64,000 nucleotides of DNA from positions 4,912,001 to 4,976,000 of the forward strand of contig NZ_CP053346.1 of assembly GCF_013113735.1 (NCBI RefSeq), read 5' to 3'. The notes beneath the pieces are model-generated. The model did not search any database. It was not told where the DNA came from and saw only the letters and a list, made by a program, of their open reading frames with translations. The stretch's first letter is position 1. Each line of letters opens with the position of its first letter. This DNA is from Sphingomonas sp. AP4-R1 (GTDB taxonomy: Bacteria; Pseudomonadota; Alphaproteobacteria; Sphingomonadales; Sphingomonadaceae). Of the stretch, positions 1 through 8,327 are shown piece after piece. Both the position numbers and the translations under genes were made by a program.

Positions 1-1482
1 GCCTGTCGAGGTCGTGACGAGTCTCGCGCTACCGCCTTGAATCCGAGCCACCGGTTTGCCGGCAATTTCCAACTCGGCGCCGCCGAGGCGATACCGCATG
101 TTCAGGCGCAGCCCTGCGTCACTATACGTCTCCAATCGCGCTTCGCGCGCGGCGGGATGCGATGGACGCACGTTCCAGCAGATCGTGTCCCGCTCTTCGT
201 GTACGCCTACAAGACGCCAGCTATATTCGATCATGACAAGTGCGGTGGGAGAATAGCCGGGAGCATCTTCTTGCGTGAAGGCGCCGGTGAGCGGATCGAC
301 CTGAGTTCGAATAGACAGATCCCGTTGAATGGCTTCGCACCATTTGCTCATCATCGTCCCGAATTCGGCAGTGCGGCCGTAATGATCGAACCAACGGCAG
401 GCTCGCAAAGCTGTGAGCGCCTGAGCGGCACCGCCCCAGCTGTTGTTCGGGATCGGCCGGACGAAGGTCGGATCGTCGAGCGCGACGGACGGCAGCGGGA
501 ATGCGGCCCAGAATTTCTTCGGATTGTGGATCTGGCGTTCCCATAATGTCTCGAAGAGCGCCTGATCCGGCACATGCTCGCCGATCACTCGGGATAGAAG
601 ATCGCAATTCACCCGGACGAAACGATCCTGCGCATCGCGATCGTAGAAGGTGGCATCCACAGGATCATAGAGCGTGGAGATGATGGTGGAGCGCAAGGTC
701 TCCGCCTCCGTCAGCCAGCGATCAGCGTCTGCAGACTTGCCAAGGGAGGTGGCCATCTCCGCCAAGGCGCGCCGGGCACCAAATGTGCTGGCAGACAGGT
801 CGGGACATAGGCGCGGAAGCGATGCGATCGGATGATGCGTGCGGGCATTCTTGTTCGGGCATTGGTTGGGCATACCGGCCCAACGCGGGCTGTTGTCATG
901 TCCGGTGTCATAGGTGCAGAACCCTTCGACCAGACCAGTCCCCCGCGTATCCCGATATTGCCTGAGCCAAGCGTCCCAGGCGGCGCACGCTTTGTAGGCC
1001 GTCGCAAGCAGTTCCTCGTCGCCGGTGCTGCGGGCAAGCTCCCAGGCAGTTGCAGCTATCGGCACGACCATCTGAATTTGGCCGAAACCGGTCTCGGTTC
1101 GCTTGTTATTGGCTGGAAGTTGGCCGTCCGCGCGCTGAAGATCGAAAAATGTTGTGTGGCTGTTTCGGGCGACATCTGGCCTGAACTTTCGGTAGACGAG
1201 CGCTTCGTGCGGCCCGCATTCCATCCAAATGCCTTGATAGACCGAGCCCTCGATCAGGACCGGTCCGTCGATATAGGGCATGACCTGAACATTGCCTGCC
1301 AGCACCGACAGCGCCTTGTCATAGGCGGCCTGCCATCGCGCATTCGCTATCGCGAACTTCGGCGCACGGTGATCCAACCGTGGCGAGGCCTGTGAAGCGC
1401 TCAACGGCGTCGCGTCAACACCGAGGACCGTTGCGGAAGCCACCGCACCTGTGGAGATCGTCAAAAACGCACGTCTGTCCAC
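1..1482 (-). CDS. Exported (alpha/alpha)6-barrel glycoside hydrolase, 3'-truncated by window edge
   Basis: The frame is open from GTG 1482 leftward to base 1, so the C-terminus lies outside the window. The GTG is preceded by AGAGGTGAG at good spacing. The N-terminus starts DRRAFL followed by a hydrophobic stretch, a Tat-like signal. The body carries TETGFGQIQ, DTGHDNSPRW and NNSWGGAAQALTALR, which resemble the six-hairpin glycosidase fold of MGH1/GH63/trehalase-like enzymes; DNSPRW is the best marker. A periplasmic glycosidase acting on an oligosaccharide is inferred and the substrate is not readable. GC content appears lower than in the rest of the window, in keeping with the integrase remnant next door. 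An unrelated alpha-barrel lyase is the main alternative. Confidence 0.7.
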   Translation of the reverse strand, partial: MDRRAFLTISTGAVASATVLGVDATPLSASQASPRLDHRAPKFAIANARWQAAYDKALSVLAGNVQVMPYIDGPVLIEGSVYQGIWMECGPHEALVYRKFRPDVARNSHTTFFDLQRADGQLPANNKRTETGFGQIQMVVPIAATAWELARSTGDEELLATAYKACAAWDAWLRQYRDTRGTGLVEGFCTYDTGHDNSPRWAGMPNQCPNKNARTHHPIASLPRLCPDLSASTFGARRALAEMATSLGKSADADRWLTEAETLRSTIISTLYDPVDATFYDRDAQDRFVRVNCDLLSRVIGEHVPDQALFETLWERQIHNPKKFWAAFPLPSVALDDPTFVRPIPNNSWGGAAQALTALRACRWFDHYGRTAEFGTMMSKWCEAIQRDLSIRTQVDPLTGAFTQEDAPGYSPTALVMIEYSWRLVGVHEERDTICWNVRPSHPAAREARLETYSDAGLRLNMRYRLGGAELEIAGKPVARIQGGSARLVTTSTG

Positions 1483-1708
1483 TCGATCTCACCTCTGATT
1501 TGCTAGGTCGATGTCACGTCTTTTATGCCGATGGCGAATAGTCGGAATGACCGACGGAAGTCGCCCCGGATGATAGCCAGGCCTGAGCTTTTCCCGCCTG
1601 TTCTATAATGAAACCTAGCACCCGAATTCGGCTTACAGCATGGTTTTCAGGAGAGCCGGCATGGTACTTTTCGTGACATTTTAGCTTACGACGCATGCGA
1701 AGAGTTTC

Positions 1709-1733
1709 AACTCAATCACCTAGTGATTGAGTT
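1709..1733. repeat. 11-bp perfect inverted repeat with 3-nt loop at integrase junction
   Basis: AACTCAATCAC, loop CTA, then GTGATTGAGTT. It is followed directly by TTCGAATCCCTCCGCCCC (1732-1749), which resembles the 3' end of a tRNA T-loop plus acceptor arm. The integrase-like coding homology begins right after it. It could be a recombination-site relic or a hairpin left at a deletion junction. Confidence 0.6.
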
Positions 1734-2202
1734 CGAATCCCTCCGCCCCGAGCTCGTGCCGCTGACGCCGCAGGCGATCGCGGTCCTGCGCGCTCTGGCC
1801 GCTCTCCGGTCATCGCAGGCCGGTCTTTCCAGCAATCGCCATGCCGATCGCCCGATGAGCGAGAATGCGATCGGCTATCTGCTCAACCGCGCCGGCTATC
1901 ATGGCCACCACGTGCCCCACGGCTTCCGGGCCGCTTTCTCGACGATCATGAACGAGTGGGTCGAACGGCACGGCAAGGACCATGATCGCAAGGTCATCGA
2001 TCTGATGCTCGCCCAAGGCCCAGGGGCCTCATGGGATCTTGACCCGCTCGCCGATCGACAGTGGACGGACTTTGGGCCTACGACGTCAACTTGCCCGATC
2101 TGCAGGCTTTCATCGCCTCTCGTGCAAACTTGTCGACCCAAGCGCCGCTGGAGGCTTCGATCCACGGTCGAATATGTTCGACGAGAGCCACATCCGCAAT
2201 GA
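1723..2202 (+). pseudogene. Tyrosine recombinase (phage/island integrase) remnant
   Basis: Integrase-like sequence runs from about 1750 to 2012. It contains ELVPLTPQAIAVLRAL, RPMSENAIGYLLNRAGY and HGFRAAFSTIMNEW, typical of the catalytic domain of P4-type integrases (HxxR is present as HGFR). The N-terminal arm-binding and core domains are missing. After DLMLAQ the frame leaves the family, so the second catalytic His and the nucleophile Tyr are lost. The frame stays open to 2202 but overlaps the opposite-strand HEAT gene, so that tail is probably non-coding. It marks an old integration or rearrangement site and should be inactive. Confidence 0.75.
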
Positions 2203-2593
2203 GCGTCGCAGCTTCAAAAACCGGTAGACTTACAGAATCACCAGACAGCGCCACGATCGCCCAAGGAAGGGCCAGCTCAGGATCGCGCTGCGCAAGACCC
2301 AAGAGAGCTTCCGCTCTGACTATCTCTTCCATGTCACTCATGGCATTGAGCAAAGCCTCTCGCACCTCAGGCGTATCGATGCTTTGCTGCGAAAGCAGCA
2401 TCGTTGCCCAATCTCGGTTCGCAACCTCATTGTCCCGCATCAGGGCGATTAGACGACGCAGGTTATCATTGGCGGATGCACCTCCAGCAAGAGAGACATC
2501 CCCACCTATAATCGCGTTCAGAAATCCGAAGGTGGATAATAGTCTTCGCTCATGTGCCAATTTTATCATTCTCGCTGAGCGTCCGCCAACCAT
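2078..2593 (-). CDS. HEAT-repeat-like protein
   Basis: 171 codons. The C-terminal two thirds form paired amphipathic helices with the HEAT/PBS-lyase pattern (TPEVREALLNAMSD, EEIVRAEALLGLAQRDPE, VSLPVFEAATLIAD). There is no signal peptide or membrane segment, so it should be cytoplasmic. Such repeats are protein-interaction scaffolds and no enzymatic role can be read. The start is uncertain: no clear Shine-Dalgarno precedes ATG 2593, and an in-frame ATG lies at 2569. Base composition is more AT-rich than in the metabolic clusters to the right, which fits a transferred segment. The opposite-strand frame over the same bases is judged a shadow. Confidence 0.6.
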   Translation of the reverse strand: MVGGRSARMIKLAHERRLLSTFGFLNAIIGGDVSLAGGASANDNLRRLIALMRDNEVANRDWATMLLSQQSIDTPEVREALLNAMSDMEEIVRAEALLGLAQRDPELALPWAIVALSGDSVSLPVFEAATLIADVALVEHIRPWIEASSGAWVDKFAREAMKACRSGKLTS

Positions 2594-2906
2594 GCTATAG
2601 TCTTACAAGTCTCGCATCAGACACTTTCGAACCGGCCGCAAACTGAACGAATGGCCGAGAGTTCGAAGCAGCCGAGCATGACGCGGCCAGACCGAAGAAC
2701 GTCTTGCCGGCCTTGCTGCCGGGCATAGGAGCCCGATCTGGTTTGGCGTGAGATCCCATGTTGCGACTTAACCGCGTGGACGCCCAAATATTCGATCCCG
2801 GAACTCGATGGTGCATCACCGAGGATCTCTATGCGATCGCGCCGATCTCCGTCTTCCACTTACAGTAGCGCTTCCCTGGCTAACGCACCGGTCGGCGGAT
2901 TCAGGC
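2594..2906. other. Intergenic stretch without recognisable gene
   Basis: About 310 bases between the HEAT gene and the end of the TonB receptor gene. Short open frames on the minus strand (to about 80 codons) show low-complexity Arg/Ser-rich translations and no family resemblance. No tRNA, terminator with T-run or repeat was recognised. Confidence 0.5.
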
Positions 2907-5387
2907 TCAGAAGCGAAACCGTATACCGGCCTGAACCGATCTCGGAGCGCCCGGCGCGTAGAAGGTCGAGTTCACCAGCGGCCGCTCGCCGCCGATCACC
3001 GGGGTCGCGAACGGTCGCGCCACGAAATTGCCGCCGCCGTCGAATGCGGTCGCAGCCAGTTGCGCGGCGGTCGCATAATGTTTGTCGAGGATGTTGTTGA
3101 CCTGCACGAACAGCGTCAGCGCCTTCACCGGGCGAAGCTCCGCGCCGACATTCACGACCGCGTAGGGATCGGTTTTGCCTGATCCGAGATAATAGACCCC
3201 ATCCGGCCTGTGCTGCCCATTCTCGTTCCCGCGCGCGATCATGCTCGACACCGCGATCAGCTCGAGGTCGAGCGAGAACCTGCGGCTCACGTCCCAGCCG
3301 ACCCCAGCCTTGATCGTGTGGCGCGGGATGAGCGGGATCCGGTCCCCCCGCGCAATGGCGATGTCGCCCCCGAAACCCGGCCCGGCATGATCGGCCGAAC
3401 TGTTGGCCGATCCGTCGACCTGCTCGGCCGAGCGATAGGTGGCGTCGAGGAAGCTGTAATGGCCGGTCAGCCGGAAGGCGCCGACGCGGCCGGACAGATC
3501 GACATCGATTCCCTGGCGCCGCGTCTTCCCGAAATTGCGGAAATAACCGAAGCCCGAGGCATCGTCGGTCAGGAACAATATGTCGTTGCGGCTCACCGTG
3601 CGGAATGCGCCGACCCGCGCGCGGATACCGGCGAGGTCGGCATCGACGCCGCCTTCCACCGTGCGTGCCACCACCTGCTTCAGCGGCGGATCGCCGGCCA
3701 GCGCATTGGGCAGGCGGCAGGGATTTTCGGGATCCGCACAGCCCAGTTCGATCGCGGACGGCACGCGGCTGGTCTGCGCGACCGCAGCATCGAAGGCGAG
3801 CGCCTTCGTGATCGCATAGCGCACCGCAATCGCCGGATTGAGTCGGTCATAGGTCTGGTCGCTATCCAGAGAGCCGGATCCCCCGCCCGGCGTGATCCGG
3901 TCGCGGTTGCGGATCGCGGTGCGGTCGTAGCGCGTCGAGAGGTCGACATGCAGCCTGTCCGTCAGCTCGATCGCATCCAGCGCATAGGCGCTGAAAACCG
4001 TCGTCCGCCCGGTCATGTCCACGCGCGCGTCGAACGCATTTTCCGAATCCTGCGATCCGTCAGCAAAGGCGCCAGGGCCCGCCACCGTCACGATCGTGCG
4101 ATCGGACGTGAGATAGCCGAACTGCGACAATTGGGTGAAATGCGCGCGGCCGGCCACGTAGTTGAGCCCCACCGTCAGCGCATTCTTCACGCCACCGATC
4201 GGCGTCACCAGTGTCACCTCGCCGGTCGCGCCCCATTCGCGCTGCGTGGTGCCGGATCGGTTGGCCAAGCCATCGCATTTCTCGTTCGGCTCGCTGTTGA
4301 GCAGGATGTTGGCGATGCAGCGCCATTTCGGGAAAGGCGTGTTGGCCTGCGTCTCGCCGCTTGTTGGGAAGCCCGTATAGCCGGCCCGCGCCAGCGCGGT
4401 GCGCTCCGCCGCGCTTGGCTGGTAGAGATTTTCGCCCAGCGCATCGTCATTCACGTCACCGTTGAAACCGCGCGTCCGGATATGCCGCCAGAAGATATTG
4501 CCGTTGACGCTCAGCCTGTCCGAGAAACGATGGCTGCCGGTCAGGTTGGCCAGCCAGGCGCGGTTCTTCGTCGTGTCGGGATAGGAATAGACACTGGCGC
4601 GGTCCGCTGCCAGCAGCCGCATCTCCTGCAGCCCGTTGCCGTTGAGATCGGTATCGGCATAGCTGCCCGACAGATGCACGGCTGTCGCCGCATCCGACCA
4701 GCCGACCTTGCCGAATAGTTGCTTCGCCTCTGACTGCGAAACGTCGCGCCAGCCCTTTTCCTTGAACCAGTCGCCACTCGCGAACCAGTCGATCCCGTTG
4801 CTCGCGCTGCCGCCCGCCTGCCCCTCCAGCATCTTGCGCCGGAACGAGCCGTAACTTCCCTCGATCTCATAGCCCGGATCGGAGGTGCCGTCCTTGGTGC
4901 GGATCGAAAGCGCGCCACCCAGCGAGTTTCGTCCGAACAGCGGATTGGAGCCGGGCACGAGGCTGACCGAGCGGATCGCCGATTTCGGGATCAGATCCCA
5001 GCTGACCACGTCGCCGAACGGCTGGTTCACGCGCACGCCGTCCTGATAGACGGACAGGCCCTGCGGCGTGCCGAGCAGGGGCGAGGCCGTGAAGCCGCGA
5101 TAATTGATGTCGGGCTGCAGCGGATTGCCCTGCACCTCGTTGACGAAGACCCCACCCGCAACGCGTTTCAGATAATCGGTCAGGTCCGTGGCGTGCGAGC
5201 GCTCCAGTTCCTCGTCGCTCGCGGTCTGCGCCGGAAAGGCCAGCGCGCCCTCCCCCACGTTGGACAAGGGCGTGGGCGCCGTCACCACGATCTCGGACGG
5301 CGCCTGCACATGCGACGGATCAGTCTGCGCGAGCGCCGGCACCGCCGCCAGGCCCGTCGTGGCAAACAGATACAGACGCCTGCTCAT
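2907..5387 (-). CDS. TonB-dependent outer-membrane receptor
   Basis: 826 aa with a Sec signal peptide ending near PALAQ. The plug domain (about residues 45-165) contains DINYRGFTASPLLGTPQGLSVYQDGVRVNQPFGD and FGRNSLGGALSIRTK. A 22-strand-type barrel follows and ends in GIRFRF, a normal outer-membrane C-terminus. There is no STN domain, so it is a plain transporter without FecR-type signalling. ATG 5387 follows GGGGAGAGG. It starts 70 bases after a response-regulator gene on the same strand and may be co-transcribed with that two-component system. Ligand is unknown. Because an alcohol-quinoprotein cluster follows and no PQQ biosynthesis genes are visible here, uptake of PQQ or a lanthanide chelate is a reasonable but unproven guess. 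Confidence 0.88.
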   Translation of the reverse strand: MSRRLYLFATTGLAAVPALAQTDPSHVQAPSEIVVTAPTPLSNVGEGALAFPAQTASDEELERSHATDLTDYLKRVAGGVFVNEVQGNPLQPDINYRGFTASPLLGTPQGLSVYQDGVRVNQPFGDVVSWDLIPKSAIRSVSLVPGSNPLFGRNSLGGALSIRTKDGTSDPGYEIEGSYGSFRRKMLEGQAGGSASNGIDWFASGDWFKEKGWRDVSQSEAKQLFGKVGWSDAATAVHLSGSYADTDLNGNGLQEMRLLAADRASVYSYPDTTKNRAWLANLTGSHRFSDRLSVNGNIFWRHIRTRGFNGDVNDDALGENLYQPSAAERTALARAGYTGFPTSGETQANTPFPKWRCIANILLNSEPNEKCDGLANRSGTTQREWGATGEVTLVTPIGGVKNALTVGLNYVAGRAHFTQLSQFGYLTSDRTIVTVAGPGAFADGSQDSENAFDARVDMTGRTTVFSAYALDAIELTDRLHVDLSTRYDRTAIRNRDRITPGGGSGSLDSDQTYDRLNPAIAVRYAITKALAFDAAVAQTSRVPSAIELGCADPENPCRLPNALAGDPPLKQVVARTVEGGVDADLAGIRARVGAFRTVSRNDILFLTDDASGFGYFRNFGKTRRQGIDVDLSGRVGAFRLTGHYSFLDATYRSAEQVDGSANSSADHAGPGFGGDIAIARGDRIPLIPRHTIKAGVGWDVSRRFSLDLELIAVSSMIARGNENGQHRPDGVYYLGSGKTDPYAVVNVGAELRPVKALTLFVQVNNILDKHYATAAQLAATAFDGGGNFVARPFATPVIGGERPLVNSTFYAPGAPRSVQAGIRFRF

Positions 5388-5456
5388 CGAGCCTCTCCCC
5401 TTTTTTCGTTGGCCGGGAAGATAGCGTCAGGCGCGGGTGCGATCCTGAAAACGGCT

Positions 5457-6155
5457 TCAGGAAGACTGATACCTTGGGTCGGTCTCCGTGCCCCCGGTGA
5501 GGCGGAAGCCCTGCCCGCGCACGGTTTCGATCGTCACCGCCGTGCCCGCTGCCGCGAGGCGCCTGCGGAGCGACCCAATATGCACGTCCAGCGTATTGTC
5601 GGTGATGTGCGCTTCCTCGCCCCAAAGGGCATCGATCAGGCATTGGCGCCCGATCACCGCATCTTTCGCGCGCACCAGCTGCAGCAGAAGATCGAAGGCC
5701 TTGCCCCCGCACGGAAGGAGCCGCCCCCTGCAGCGGACCTCGCGCAGCACGCCGTCCACGGTCAGATCGTGGTGCCGCAGAGGCTCGGGCGCGCGCTCGG
5801 CCACGCGACGCTCGATCACGCGCAGCCGCGCGATCAGTTCCTCGAAGGCGAACGGCTTGGGCAGATAATCGTCGGCGCCCGCATCGAAGCCCTCCAGCCT
5901 GTCCTCCACCGCATCGCGCGCGGTCAGCATCATCACCGGGATATTGCCCGTCGCGCGCAGCATGCGGCAGATCTCCAGTCCGTCGCCGTCAGGCAGGCCC
6001 AGATCGAGCAGGACCGCATCGAAACAGCCCGTCTCCGCCAGCTCGGAAACCCGCGCGGCGGTCCGCTCCCACGCCACCCTGTGCCCGCGCGCGGCGAGGC
6101 CGCGGTTGACGAAGCGGCCGATGCCGGCATCGTCCTCCACCAGCAGGATATTCAT
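5457..6155 (-). CDS. OmpR-family response regulator
   Basis: 232 aa. The receiver domain shows the acidic pair ED/D at residues 7-9, phospho-acceptor D51 in VLLDLGLPDGDG, and K in YLPKPFAFEE. A winged-helix C-terminal domain follows (GGKAFDLLLQL, LIDALWG, NTLDVHIGSLRRRL, VRGQGFRL), as in OmpR/PhoB regulators. ATG 6155 overlaps the kinase stop by four bases (ATGA), so the two are translationally coupled. A long open frame extends further upstream but its translation there is low-complexity shadow, which decides the start. Target genes are unknown; the TonB receptor directly downstream is the obvious candidate. Confidence 0.9.
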   Translation of the reverse strand: MNILLVEDDAGIGRFVNRGLAARGHRVAWERTAARVSELAETGCFDAVLLDLGLPDGDGLEICRMLRATGNIPVMMLTARDAVEDRLEGFDAGADDYLPKPFAFEELIARLRVIERRVAERAPEPLRHHDLTVDGVLREVRCRGRLLPCGGKAFDLLLQLVRAKDAVIGRQCLIDALWGEEAHITDNTLDVHIGSLRRRLAAAGTAVTIETVRGQGFRLTGGTETDPRYQSS

Positions 6156-7402
6156 GCCGCCTCCGCCAGCGGCAGGCTGATCGCGATCCGGCAGCCGCCG
6201 CCGATATCGTTCGCGGCACGGATGACGCCGCCATGTTGCTCCACCACCCAGCGGGCGAGCGCGAGCCCCAGCCCGGTGCCCCCGCGCATGCGGCCGGCGG
6301 CGGACTGATAATAGGCATCGAAGATCCGGGGCAGTTCGGCGGGCATCACGCCCGCGCCCTGATCCGCAATCTCGATCTCTGCGCATCCGTCGCGTTCCTG
6401 CACCAGCATGGAAAGCGTGCCGCCCATCGGCGAGAATTTGATGCCGTTGTCCAGCACCGCCAGCAGCGCCTGCCCCAGCCAGCGCGCGTCGCCCCGCACC
6501 GCCAGCGCGGGCGCGGACATGTTCAGCGCGAGGCGGACATCGGAGGACCGGGCGTACGGGGCCGCCGTATCGCCCGCAACGATGGCAAGCGCCACCAGAT
6601 CGAGCGGCACGTGATCGAGCCTGAGGCGCCCGTCCTCCGCGCTCGCCAGTCCCAGCAATTCCTCGATCCGGTGCCCGAGAAAATCGGCGTTGGCGACCAC
6701 ATGGCCCAGCGCCTCGCGCAGATCGTCCGTGCTGGCGGCGGGGTCGGCCAGCGATACCTCCGCCTCGCCCCGCATCACCGTCACGGGCGTGCGGAGTTCG
6801 TGGCTCGCCTTGGCGAAGAACAGGCGCCGCGAGGCATCGATCGCGCGCAGGTCCGCCGTGCGCGCCTCCACCTCGTCCGTCAACCGCCGGTTCGCCCGGG
6901 TCAACGCGGCGCTTCCCGCCAACGCCGCCGCGATGGCGGCACCAGCCAGGATCGAAGCGAGGAATGCCGTGCGCCTGCGCAGGGTCGCCATCGCGGAGAC
7001 GACTTCGGCCGCCTCGCGCTGCTCTCGGCGGGTGATGCGATCGGCTGTCGCGATCAACCGATCGCGCGGCCCGCCGGCTAGCGCCAGGGCGACGAGCCCG
7101 GCGGCCTCGTCCGCCTCGGCCTGCTGCGCCGCAAGCGCCGCAGGGCCGTCGAGCGAGCCGCGTTCGAGATCGATCGACGCGCGATAGTCGCGCGCGGCGC
7201 GCTCGATCGCATCGCGCGACGCCCACTCCGCCACCATCGCCTCAATCCGGGCGACATCCGCGAGTTGCGACTGCGCGATCATGGCGCGCTCCAGGTGACG
7301 GCCCGCCGCGCCCATACTCAGCAAGAAGGCGGCGAGCAACGCCACCAGAGACAGAATCAGCGCCGCCAGGAGCGCCGCACCCGCCAGTCTGGGCTGCGTC
7401 AC
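6152..7402 (-). CDS. Membrane sensor histidine kinase
   Basis: 416 aa. The transmembrane helix at about 8-30 and a second at 145-167 enclose a mostly helical, acidic periplasmic sensor of about 110 residues. The H-box is FFAKASHELRTPVT (His201), followed by N-box LLAVLDNGIKFSP, DQGAGV and GGTGLGLALARWVV of the HATPase domain. It phosphorylates the partner regulator encoded by the overlapping downstream gene. GTG 7402 is preceded by GGGGGAGGCAG. The sensed signal cannot be read. Being next to pseudoazurin and the PQQ alcohol locus makes alcohol, PQQ or metal sensing plausible, but this is inference only. Confidence 0.88.
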   Translation of the reverse strand: MTQPRLAGAALLAALILSLVALLAAFLLSMGAAGRHLERAMIAQSQLADVARIEAMVAEWASRDAIERAARDYRASIDLERGSLDGPAALAAQQAEADEAAGLVALALAGGPRDRLIATADRITRREQREAAEVVSAMATLRRRTAFLASILAGAAIAAALAGSAALTRANRRLTDEVEARTADLRAIDASRRLFFAKASHELRTPVTVMRGEAEVSLADPAASTDDLREALGHVVANADFLGHRIEELLGLASAEDGRLRLDHVPLDLVALAIVAGDTAAPYARSSDVRLALNMSAPALAVRGDARWLGQALLAVLDNGIKFSPMGGTLSMLVQERDGCAEIEIADQGAGVMPAELPRIFDAYYQSAAGRMRGGTGLGLALARWVVEQHGGVIRAANDIGGGCRIAISLPLAEAA

Positions 7403-7424
7403 GATCTGCCTCCCCCGGCGTTGG

Positions 7425-7726
7425 CTAGAGCGCCACGGCGCGCGAGATGACCGGCCCGATATCCGTGAAATTGGGCAGCTCGCCCCTCACGGCCGGGACC
7501 GTCGGCGATCCGAGCACCGCGTCGATCGCATCGCCCGATGCGAAGGTCAGCATCGCCACCGCCTTTTCGGCGCGCCTTCTCCGGCGGAGAAATAAGCCTC
7601 GGCCGAGGACAGACCATATTGCCGCGACGCCTTCACGACGAGCGGCAGCTGCGACGCGACATAATCTTCGCGATCGAACCGGCCGCCGCCGTCCCTGGGA
7701 TAGGTGGCGAACAGCGCGGCGGTCAT
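7425..7726 (-). pseudogene. EthD-like small protein gene with an apparent frameshift
   Basis: ATG 7726 overlaps the pseudoazurin stop by four bases (ATGA). The first frame reads [24 protein letters not shown] and AEAYFSAGEGAPK, then leaves the family and stops. A -1 shift near 7560-7575 restores AEKAVAMLTFASGD, AIDAVLGSPTVPAV and DIGPVISRAVAL ending at TAG 7427, the usual C-terminal half of EthD-domain proteins of about 100 aa. The two halves together make one complete domain, so this is either a recent frameshift mutation, a sequencing error, or less likely programmed frameshifting. EthD proteins are small dimeric ferredoxin-like-fold proteins, some linked to ether or alcohol degradation. 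Confidence 0.7.
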
Positions 7727-8166
7727 TTTGCGGACGCCAGCATCGGCGCCATCCGCTTCTTGGCCAGCGGCGGCAGCGCGACGGCGGCGGCCGCCGCCGC
7801 GTTCGGCGACGCGCCGGTGCCCACCTTCACCAGTGCGACCATTCCGATCGAAAAATGCGGCAGGCACTTGATGCCGTACAGGCCGGGCTTGGAGACGGTG
7901 AGAACATATTCCTTGTTCATGGCGCCGTTCGGCTCGCTCACGCCGTCGGGCATCATGCCGGCGATCGGCTGGGCATTATGGCCCATGTCCGTGGGCATGA
8001 AATGGATCTTGTCGCCGGGAGACGCCTGCACGAAGGCCGGCTCGAACACCATCATCCCGCCGCTCCCCTGATTTTTCATCTGGACGGTGATGTCCTTGGC
8101 GAAGGCGGGAGCGGCCAAAATCGCGCCACTGAACAGCATGATCGTGAGCGGCGTAGCAAAACGCAT
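7723..8166 (-). CDS. Pseudoazurin-type blue copper protein
   Basis: 147 aa with a Sec signal cleaved near AFA-KD. The cupredoxin copper site is complete: His63 in DMGHN, then Cys101, His104 and Met109 in [10 protein letters not shown]. The spacing matches pseudoazurins. It is a periplasmic one-electron carrier between cytochromes or quinoproteins and terminal acceptors. An Ala-rich, Lys-containing C-terminal tail follows the domain. It is divergent from the aldehyde dehydrogenase gene, with about 160 bases of shared upstream sequence, and is translationally coupled to the EthD-like remnant. In this setting it could accept electrons from PedF or the PQQ dehydrogenase. Confidence 0.88.
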   Translation of the reverse strand: MRFATPLTIMLFSGAILAAPAFAKDITVQMKNQGSGGMMVFEPAFVQASPGDKIHFMPTDMGHNAQPIAGMMPDGVSEPNGAMNKEYVLTVSKPGLYGIKCLPHFSIGMVALVKVGTGASPNAAAAAAVALPPLAKKRMAPMLASAK

Positions 8167-8327
8167 TCGGGCATTCCCTTCGAAACGAGCAATTTAGGGA
8201 AGATCAGCACAGGCGCATGCGCCGTTCTATGGACCTTTGGTGCAATGGAGCAGTGCTTCCGACCCTGCAATTTTCACTGTTGAGGACGACCCCTGAGTCG
8301 ATCGGAACAGCATCTGGGAGAGCGGAC

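Noticed and set aside
1731..1749. A tRNA gene end
   Set aside because: Only the T-loop/acceptor-like 3' string is present; the flanking stem does not pair and no D or anticodon arm is seen, so no tRNA gene is annotated.
6156..7226. N-terminal extension of the response regulator frame through the kinase gene
   Set aside because: The extension is an out-of-frame reading of the histidine kinase; the receiver domain starts at ATG 6155.
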